Positions 1 through 5,197 of a stretch of 7,092 bases of DNA are shown here, piece after piece. The first letter of the stretch is position 1. Each line of letters starts with the position of its first letter. A model generated the notes under the pieces. That model made no database searches and was not told the origin of the DNA. It saw nothing but the letters and a program-made list of their open reading frames with translations. The stretch comes from an uncultured Verrucomicrobiales bacterium. Lineage in GTDB: Bacteria; Verrucomicrobiota; Verrucomicrobiia; Verrucomicrobiales; Akkermansiaceae. A program made the position numbers and the translations under genes. Location of the stretch: positions 1 to 7,092 of the forward strand of contig CALFDI010000341.1 in assembly GCA_937952875.1 (NCBI GenBank), written 5' to 3'.

Positions 1-71
1 AGAATGAGATGGAGCGTTTTGCGTATCTCTTTCTCGAAGGCTGCCTTCCTTTTACTGAGTGGTCATCTGCG

Positions 72-1364
72 TCAAAATAAGCAGGGCATTCGGTCTTTCA
101 TGCTGAGTCTCTTCCTTTTATCGAGGGATAATGCTCGTGGATCGTAGATGATCGGACTGTCGATACTTGCCATATTTAGCAAACCAACTCCTAACCACCT
201 CGAGATTTTTTCAGAGCTCAAGCGGGCCGCTCTTCCCAATTTTCCAATGAAGTAGCGCTGAGCCTTTCCTGCCAAATGGGCATAGATCATGATCGCTTTT
301 ATCAGAATCAGAAGATGAGTCTTATTGGCACGACATGACAAAAGTTCGCGAATGTGTGCACTGCCTTTCAAGGCTCTGAATTTGATCTCGATCCCCCAGC
401 GTTGTTTATAGAACCTGACAAGCTCAGGTGCTTCCAATACTTCGCTTTTAAGGTTCGTCAGATAGATCTCCCACCCCTCGCGTTGAAGACTTTGCGGGCG
501 GGCTTTGTTTCCCATTTTTTTGCGATGAGCATGAGATTTAGCGCGTCTTTGATTGGCCACTTCTTCCGGAAGTCTTATCGCTACGAGACGACAGCGGTAG
601 TGCTTGGAACTTACTTCCACCGCGAGATCGACTTTGTCCTTGCGTGTGTTTTTAAGGACTTCTTCAAGAGAAAGATGTGGGCTAATGCGCACGTTAGCCA
701 TCGCTGTGAGTCGGCTGATCCAATAGGCTCCTGCATCATCGATACGGGCGAAGGCTGAGACGTCAAAATACCCCATATCCCGTAACACAAGATCACCTCC
801 TTTGAGGTGCTTGAAGAGTTCGTGACCATTGACCCGGTCCTGTTCTTTACCTTCGCTGAGAAGAATGGTGACGATCTCATCTGTTTGCAGATCACTGAGG
901 GTATCAAGCTTCACGCAAGAGGTCCATTTTGCTTGATTACGCATACCTTTGAAATGCTCTGAGTTGCTCGGATGAAGTCTGAGCTGTGTGGCATCTTGAA
1001 GCAAAACACGCGTGATCAAATCAGTTGAAAATGTCGGAGGGAGGGAGTGAGAGCCTGAAGTGCTCACCTCATTAAGACAGGCATCCATGAAGGCAATGCC
1101 TTCTTCTTTAAAGTGATAAGAGAGGCCTTGTTTGCTGAGCGTCTTGGTATTTTGCGCTCCAAGAGAAAGAGCGATCTGAGTGAGGGAGCCTTTTCCTCCT
1201 GAGACCGCTTTGAGCAAAGAAAGAAGAAAACTAGAGGCAGAAAAGCCCGGGGTTTTTCGTTTAATGAAATCCGTTTCTTTTGCGATCGCTTCAAGGCGAG
1301 AAGGAGTTAAAGATAAAGCGGCGGTAGGCTGGGTCGAGTGACCTCGGTAGTCTTGAATGGACAT
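72..1364 (-). CDS. IS4-family transposase (DDE), full length
   Basis: This 430-residue protein catalyses cut-and-paste movement of the surrounding insertion sequence. The catalytic residues of the DDE (RNase H-like) fold are visible: the first Asp at 124 in LLQDATQLRL, the second Asp at 196 in LVLRDMGYFD, and Glu326 in the IS4 signature Y-(2)-R-(3)-E-(6)-K, formed by Y319, R322, E326 and K333 (YKQRWGIEIKFRALK). The segment before it, WEIYLTNL at 298-305, is also typical. The length of about 430 residues fits the family, and there is no internal stop or frameshift, so the enzyme may be active. The ATG at 1364 has a weak AGG about nine bases upstream on its own strand. This is more of a ribosome binding site than any host gene here shows. 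The reading frame ends in TGA (complement of 72-74). Confidence 0.93.
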   Translation of the reverse strand: MSIQDYRGHSTQPTAALSLTPSRLEAIAKETDFIKRKTPGFSASSFLLSLLKAVSGGKGSLTQIALSLGAQNTKTLSKQGLSYHFKEEGIAFMDACLNEVSTSGSHSLPPTFSTDLITRVLLQDATQLRLHPSNSEHFKGMRNQAKWTSCVKLDTLSDLQTDEIVTILLSEGKEQDRVNGHELFKHLKGGDLVLRDMGYFDVSAFARIDDAGAYWISRLTAMANVRISPHLSLEEVLKNTRKDKVDLAVEVSSKHYRCRLVAIRLPEEVANQRRAKSHAHRKKMGNKARPQSLQREGWEIYLTNLKSEVLEAPELVRFYKQRWGIEIKFRALKGSAHIRELLSCRANKTHLLILIKAIMIYAHLAGKAQRYFIGKLGRAARLSSEKISRWLGVGLLNMASIDSPIIYDPRALSLDKRKRLSMKDRMPCLF

Positions 1365-1411
1365 ACCAAGCCTGCCGTTTTTCCGAGCAAGTCAAGCTTT
1401 TTAATGATTTT

Positions 1412-1417
1412 ATTATA
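1412..1417 (-). promoter_or_regulatory. Candidate -10 box for the transposase gene
   Basis: On the minus strand this reads TATAAT, inside an A+T-rich stretch about 50 bases before the transposase start. No good -35 hexamer is found 16-18 bases upstream. The box overlaps a TATAAT on the plus strand at 1414-1419, so the direction is ambiguous. This is a pattern match only. Confidence 0.2.
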
Positions 1418-1469
1418 ATCTTAACTCATTGGGAATTAGTGGTTTGCGCTGCTATTTTGACGCAGATGA

Positions 1470-1675
1470 CCAATCAGAAAAAGTAACTGGCAAAACCGGG
1501 CGGCGATATAATGAGAGGCGTAACTCAGAAAAGCCTGAGTTGAAGAGCCTTTCGCGACGTCTTTCCCATGAGCCTTCGTTTTCCGCCGGTCGCAGTGCCC
1601 GCACTACTCCCTTGCGGACGCCTTGTCTCACTGAAAAACCGTTGGCGAATTTTACCAGTTCCTTTTTCTTCCTGG
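1470..1675. repeat. Inverted-repeat element, copy 1 (206 bp, MITE-like)
   Basis: The ends are imperfect inverted repeats. The arm at 1476-1495 (AGAAAAAGTAACTGGCAAAA) pairs with 1650-1669 (TTTTACCAGTTCCTTTTTCT) at 18 of 20 positions, and the outermost bases CCA/TGG also pair. The same element recurs in the same orientation at 4961-5066. Positions 1471-1530 match 4962-5021 at 50 of 60 bases, and 1654-1680 match 5045-5071 at 24 of 27. Copy 1 carries a net 100 extra bases in its middle, roughly 1554-1653. It encodes no recognisable protein. It could be a non-autonomous transposable element, a REP-like palindrome or a structured RNA. No clear target-site duplication was seen. Confidence 0.75.
1522..1541. 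repeat. Small perfect hairpin inside repeat copy 1
   Basis: AACTCAG (1522-1528) and CTGAGTT (1535-1541) are perfect reverse complements separated by six bases. The left half is kept in copy 2 as AACTCGG, but the right half is not, so this hairpin is particular to copy 1. Confidence 0.5.
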
Positions 1676-1713
1676 TATCATTTTCTTACAAAGAAACAGC
1701 TTTTTTAAGAATA

Positions 1714-1727
1714 AGACAGATCCGTCT
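1714..1727. promoter_or_regulatory. Near-palindrome, possible operator
   Basis: The 14 bases AGACAGATCCGTCT pair symmetrically at six of seven base pairs, with one mismatch (1718 against 1723). It lies 93 bases before the TetR-like gene, in the only stretch where its promoter could be apart from the repeat. Size and symmetry would suit a dimeric regulator. No second copy was noticed, and short palindromes occur by chance. Confidence 0.2.
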
Positions 1728-1819
1728 CTCTCTAACAGGAATATAGGAAGTTGAGCCCATGTTTTTAAAAGCAACAGGCCGCTTCAGCTGACTCATCACA
1801 CATTCCTTTCCCTCTCACC

Positions 1820-2320
1820 ATGGATTCAACAATTTCTCAAATTCCGCCTCTTGACGTCAACTGCCCGCTCGGAATTACTAATTCTGCCGAAGAGCTCGCA
1901 AACATCCATCGCACATCAGTCATTCGCCACGCTGAACTTCTCGCTGGCCCCCAGGAGGCCAAGACGAAGATCATTGCCTACTTTTCAGAACTCAAAACAT
2001 TCCTAGAAGAGAATCATTACAAAGGTTGCCCTTACTCAAACGCTGTGGCCTCCAGTAGCTCTCGAGATAAAGCCATTCTCAAGGAAGTCCGCGACCATAA
2101 AGAATTCATCCGCGAATTCCTCACAGCTCTTTGCTTCGAAGTCGCCACCTCAGAACGCGCCGCTCGCACAGGAGATCTGATTTTTCTCCTCTATTCAGGA
2201 GCCACCACAGAATCGCAGAACCTTAAACAAAGCTGGCCAGTCGAAAGTGCTATCATCTCAGTGAATGATCTTTTAAATGAAGAAGAGGCTTTAAGAGCCA
2301 TGGAATCTGCTATTGGTTAG
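1820..2320 (+). CDS. TetR-like protein lacking the DNA-binding domain (hypothetical)
   Basis: The 166-residue protein resembles the C-terminal, ligand-binding and dimerising half of TetR/AcrR regulators. SAEELANIH (22-30) looks like the SKEEL helix that directly follows the helix-turn-helix in this family. Next come an amphipathic helix (about 46-64), the hallmark KGCPYSNAVAS (68-78) corresponding to RGCPFxNAAAE, then VRDHKEFIREFLTAL (90-104) and a helix with LIFLLYSGA (120-128). The usual 45-60 residue N-terminal helix-turn-helix is absent. Upstream in frame there is a TAA at 1766, and the other two frames between 1681 and 1819 encode nothing like it. The protein may be the remnant of a regulator or a stand-alone sensor. 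The ATG at 1820 is preceded by a pyrimidine tract and no Shine-Dalgarno sequence. Glutamate dehydrogenase follows after 58 bases, so co-transcription is likely. The family call comes from pattern recognition only. Confidence 0.55.
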   Translation: MDSTISQIPPLDVNCPLGITNSAEELANIHRTSVIRHAELLAGPQEAKTKIIAYFSELKTFLEENHYKGCPYSNAVASSSSRDKAILKEVRDHKEFIREFLTALCFEVATSERAARTGDLIFLLYSGATTESQNLKQSWPVESAIISVNDLLNEEEALRAMESAIG

Positions 2321-2378
2321 TGGGTAATGGGCGGCAGAGATTCAATCTGACCCTCCCAAAATCCAAACTTTGCAATCT

Positions 2379-3737
2379 ATGTATGAAGACGCATTTTGTG
2401 AGAGCCTTAGCTGCTTTCTAAAAGGGCTGAAAAAGCGTAACCCCGGCGAACCTGAATTCCACCAAGCGGTCAAAGAAGTCGCCGAAACAATTTTCCCATT
2501 TCTCGATAAAAATCCCATTTATAAGAAAGCACGCGTTCTCGAGCGCATGACTGAGCCTGATCGCATCATTTCCTTTCGAGTCACTTGGGAAGATGATGAG
2601 GGAAATATTCGGGTCAACCGCGGCTTCCGTGTTCAATTTAACAACTCGATAGGACCGTATAAGGGAGGGCTCCGTTTCCACCCGAGTGTGAATCTCAGTA
2701 TTCTTAAGTTTCTCGGCTTTGAGCAGACATTTAAGAACTCTCTGACAGGTCTCCCTATGGGTGGAGCTAAGGGGGGATCGAACTTCAATCCGAAAGGAAA
2801 AAGTGATCGTGAGATCATGCGCTTTTGTCAGTCATTTATGACAGAGCTACAGCACTACATCGGCGAGAACACTGACGTCCCAGCCGGAGATATCGGCGTG
2901 GGAGCACGGGAGATCTCCTACCTCTTCGGTCAGTATAAACGCCTGCGGAATGAATGGACAGGCACCCTGACGGGAAAAGGACTCTCCTACGGTGGCAGCC
3001 TCATTCGCAAAGAAGCGACTGGCTATGGCTGCGTCTACTTCGCGGAGAACATGCTCAACCACATTGATGAATCGTTTGAAGGAAAGCGCGTCGCCATTTC
3101 TGGCTCTGGAAATGTCGCCATCTATGCGGCTGAAAAAGCGATTCAACTCGGAGCAACCGTCATAACGCTCTCAGACTCGAGCGGAACACTCTACGATGAA
3201 TCTGGTATCACAGCAGAAAAGCTCCAGACAGTCAAAGACATCAAAGAAGTCCGTCGCGAACGGATTTCGGCGTATTTAAGTCACTATCCTGATGCAGAGT
3301 TCTTAGAAGGTAAGCGCCCGTGGTCCATCAAAGCTGATATCGCCCTCCCCTGTGCAACTCAGAATGAACTGAACTTAGACGAGGCGAAGCAGCTCGTTGC
3401 GAATGGCCTCATCGCCGTCGCAGAAGGAGCGAACATGCCGACTGAAGCCGACGCTATAGAATACTTTATCGAGCACAAAATCCACTTCGCTCCAGGAAAG
3501 GCGGCGAATGCCGGAGGCGTCTCGGTCTCGGGACTCGAACAGAGCCAGAACTCGCTCCGACTGTCGTGGTCACGTGGAGAAGTCGATGCCAGACTGCAGA
3601 CTATCATGAAAGAGATCCACTCCCGCTGTGTCGAATACGGGACGATCGATAAGACCTTTGTGAACTACGTTCAAGGGGCGAACATTGCTGGATTTATCAA
3701 AGTAGCGGATAGTATGGTCGCCTACGGTGCAGTGTAA
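2379..3737 (+). CDS. gdhA: NADP-type glutamate dehydrogenase
   Basis: This cytoplasmic enzyme interconverts 2-oxoglutarate plus ammonium plus NADPH with glutamate, and is an entry point for nitrogen assimilation. The 452 residues align along their whole length with my memory of E. coli GdhA (447 residues), which belongs to the small hexameric class. The visible landmarks are GPYKGGLRFHPS (Lys95, substrate lysine), LPMGGAKGG (Lys131, catalytic region), DVPAGDIGVG (Asp171, catalytic Asp), TGKGLSYGGS, the Rossmann loop SGSGNVA from 241, SDSSGT after the second strand (typical of NADP-using members), LPCATQNEL, AEGANMPT, and FAPGKAANAGGV near the end. I chose the ATG at 2379 over the in-frame TTG at 2370 because it matches the family start and the TTG has no supporting signal. 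No Shine-Dalgarno sequence is present. The malic enzyme gene starts 27 bases after the stop. Confidence 0.96.
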   Translation: MYEDAFCESLSCFLKGLKKRNPGEPEFHQAVKEVAETIFPFLDKNPIYKKARVLERMTEPDRIISFRVTWEDDEGNIRVNRGFRVQFNNSIGPYKGGLRFHPSVNLSILKFLGFEQTFKNSLTGLPMGGAKGGSNFNPKGKSDREIMRFCQSFMTELQHYIGENTDVPAGDIGVGAREISYLFGQYKRLRNEWTGTLTGKGLSYGGSLIRKEATGYGCVYFAENMLNHIDESFEGKRVAISGSGNVAIYAAEKAIQLGATVITLSDSSGTLYDESGITAEKLQTVKDIKEVRRERISAYLSHYPDAEFLEGKRPWSIKADIALPCATQNELNLDEAKQLVANGLIAVAEGANMPTEADAIEYFIEHKIHFAPGKAANAGGVSVSGLEQSQNSLRLSWSRGEVDARLQTIMKEIHSRCVEYGTIDKTFVNYVQGANIAGFIKVADSMVAYGAV

Positions 3738-3764
3738 GACTGAGCCCCTCACTTTAATCAAATC

Positions 3765-4931
3765 ATGACGACTATCGAAGAACGCAGTCTCATCATTCAC
3801 GAACAGCTACGCGGTAAGATCGGCGTGCATAATAAGATGCCGGTCCGGACGAAAGATGACCTCTCTCTCGCCTACACTCCAGGAGTCGCTGCTCCATGCT
3901 TGGCTATAGAAAAAGATCCTGCTGCGGCCTTTAAGCTCACTCTCAAGAGTAACTCAGTCGCAGTCGTCAGCGATGGCTCTGCAGTCCTAGGCTTAGGGAA
4001 TATCGGTCCATCTGCGGCTATACCCGTCATGGAGGGAAAGGCCCTCCTTTTTAAAGAATACTCAGACATCAATGCGTGGCCCATCTGCCTAGACACTCAA
4101 GATACTGACGAAATAGTAGAAACCATTCGCCGCATTGCGCCCGTCTTTGGAGGGATCAACTTAGAAGACATTTCTGCTCCACGTTGCTTCGAAGTCGAAG
4201 ACCGTTTACAAGATCTCGGCATACCAGTCTTCCATGATGATCAGCACGGCACCGCGATCGTCCTACTCGCGGCACTCATTAATGCCTGTAAAGTGACAGG
4301 GCGTAATCTCGCTGATGTGAAAGTTGTCATTAATGGAGCAGGTGCGGCTGGCACAGCCATCGCAAAGCTCCTCCGTTGCATCGGCCAAGAGCCAGACGCC
4401 TGTATCTCGGTCGCTGAAGTCATCGTCTGTGATTCCCAAGGAGCCATTCATTCTAAGCGCGAGACGCTTAACCAAATGAAAAAGAGCCTCCTCACCTTTT
4501 CTAACAGAAATGACAAAGCTGGCTCACTCACAGATGTGTTAAGAGATGCCGATGTCTTCATCGGAGTGAGCAAGGGCAATCTCCTCACCGCTGCAGATAT
4601 TCAATCCATGGCGAAAGATCCGATCATCTTCGCAATGGCGAATCCGGAACCGGAGATCATGCCGGACCTCGCCTTATCTGCTGGAGCTGCCGTTGTTGGC
4701 ACAGGCCGCAGCGACTTCCCTAACCAAGTGAATAACGTTCTCGCCTTTCCTGGAATATTTCGAGGTGCACTCGATGCTGGAGCGACACAGATAACGGAAA
4801 AAATGAAAATTGCCGCTGCATATGCGCTCGCTAGCTCTGTCCCATCCCCCACCCCAGAGTGCATCATTCCGAGTCCGCTCGATCGCACAGTCGCACCACT
4901 CATAGCTGCCGCGGTAAAAGAAGCATTATAG
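3765..4931 (+). CDS. Malic enzyme, short bacterial type (malate to pyruvate)
   Basis: The enzyme oxidatively decarboxylates malate to pyruvate and CO2, producing NADH or NADPH in the cytoplasm. The 388 residues match the short bacterial form, equivalent to the N-terminal part of E. coli MaeB, without the phosphotransacetylase-like extension. The visible landmarks are AYTPGVA with catalytic Tyr37, [13 protein letters not shown] (69-81), EGKALLFK with catalytic Lys92, [15 protein letters not shown] with metal ligands Glu134/Asp135, [11 protein letters not shown] (Asp158/159), Rossmann [10 protein letters not shown] (189-198), FAMANPEPE and [12 protein letters not shown] (313-324). Asp223 at the end of the second strand is compatible with NAD, but members with Asp here vary, so I leave the cofactor open. 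The loop between the Rossmann helix and that strand (about 203-218) seems several residues longer than usual. The gene starts 27 bases after gdhA, without a Shine-Dalgarno sequence, and is probably in one operon with it. Confidence 0.93.
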   Translation: MTTIEERSLIIHEQLRGKIGVHNKMPVRTKDDLSLAYTPGVAAPCLAIEKDPAAAFKLTLKSNSVAVVSDGSAVLGLGNIGPSAAIPVMEGKALLFKEYSDINAWPICLDTQDTDEIVETIRRIAPVFGGINLEDISAPRCFEVEDRLQDLGIPVFHDDQHGTAIVLLAALINACKVTGRNLADVKVVINGAGAAGTAIAKLLRCIGQEPDACISVAEVIVCDSQGAIHSKRETLNQMKKSLLTFSNRNDKAGSLTDVLRDADVFIGVSKGNLLTAADIQSMAKDPIIFAMANPEPEIMPDLALSAGAAVVGTGRSDFPNQVNNVLAFPGIFRGALDAGATQITEKMKIAAAYALASSVPSPTPECIIPSPLDRTVAPLIAAAVKEAL

Positions 4932-4960
4932 GGCCATAACGGACTCACTCTAGACTTATC

Positions 4961-5066
4961 CCAATCAAAAAAAGTAACTGGCAAAACCAGGCGACGCTAC
5001 GATGAGAGAGATAACTCGGAACGGTTTACGCCAAAGAGTCTTTCACCAGTTTCTTTTTCTTCTTGG
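4961..5066. repeat. Inverted-repeat element, copy 2 (106 bp); possible terminator
   Basis: This is the shorter copy of the element at 1470-1675, in the same orientation. Its terminal arms, 4967-4986 (AAAAAAAGTAACTGGCAAAA) and 5041-5060 (TTTCACCAGTTTCTTTTTCT), are imperfect inverted repeats. The outer CCAA at 4961 and TTGG ending at 5066 pair as well. It begins 29 bases after the malic enzyme stop. The long stem ending in a T-rich arm could stop or slow transcription leaving the gdhA-malic enzyme operon. That role is inferred. No other terminator-like hairpin is visible between 4932 and 5197. Confidence 0.72.
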
Positions 5067-5128
5067 TATTAACCATCCTGTCATAAGTTCGCTGGAATAC
5101 GACCGAGGCTCATTACTCTCATTTTAGC

Positions 5129-5176
5129 TAGGCTGGTCTATCCCTTACTCCTGAGTTACAAAGTTCACTCAGCCTA
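5129..5176 (+). promoter_or_regulatory. Possible leader hairpins before the flavoprotein gene
   Basis: TAGGCT (5129-5134) is complementary to AGCCTA (5171-5176), and CTGAGT (5151-5156) to ACTCAG (5167-5172). The two pairings share bases 5171-5172, so they either compete or stack with a shortened inner stem. The structure ends 21 bases before the start codon. The stems are only six base pairs, so it may be chance. I recognise no known riboswitch and no clear promoter hexamers in 5067-5197. Confidence 0.2.
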
Positions 5177-5197
5177 AGATTTATCCCCCCTATCACT

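Larger units (their letters stand above)
1..1435 (-). mobile_element. IS4-family insertion sequence, ends not precisely defined
   Basis: The body of the element is the intact transposase gene on the minus strand, with about 70 bases on each side (1-71 and 1365-1435), a normal layout for a 1.4 kb IS4-type element. The boundaries are estimates. The only end-to-end match I found is a six-base inverted match, AATGAG at 3-8 and CTCATT at 1425-1430. In a 20-base comparison around it only about 8 positions agree, so terminal inverted repeats are not established. The left end may lie at or just outside the window. I could not identify a target-site duplication. The element lies upstream of the host gene cluster and points away from it. 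Confidence 0.6.
1365..1819. other. Gene-free stretch between the IS and the metabolic cluster
   Basis: I see no convincing gene here. The one open frame longer than 300 bases (1429-1746, plus strand) runs straight through the inverted-repeat element and has a low-complexity, basic, unrecognisable translation. The stretch holds the right end of the IS, repeat copy 1 (1470-1675), a weak five-base hairpin (TTTCT 1682-1686 with AGAAA 1692-1696), a small palindrome at 1714-1727 and the pyrimidine-rich leader of the next gene. No strong sigma70-type promoter stands out. Confidence 0.6.

Noticed and set aside
1..20. IS terminal inverted repeat paired with 1413-1432
   Set aside because: Only a six-base core agrees and about 8 of 20 positions match, which is too weak to define element ends.
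354..758. Open frame of 134 codons on the plus strand
   Set aside because: It lies wholly antisense to the transposase, whose catalytic motifs are clear. The translation shows no recognisable family.
1470..1675. Known riboswitch or CRISPR repeat
   Set aside because: The conserved blocks match no riboswitch core I recognise. There are two dispersed copies rather than a regular repeat-spacer array.
1429..1746. Open frame of 105 codons in the gene-free stretch
   Set aside because: It runs through the inverted-repeat element, has an unstructured basic translation, and corresponds to no conserved frame in copy 2 of the repeat.
1681..1819. Frameshifted remnant of a helix-turn-helix before the TetR-like gene
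   Set aside because: All three forward frames were read. None shows the HTH pattern, and each contains an early stop.
2370..2378. TTG as an upstream start for glutamate dehydrogenase
   Set aside because: It adds only three residues, has no ribosome binding signal, and the ATG at 2379 fits the family N-terminus.
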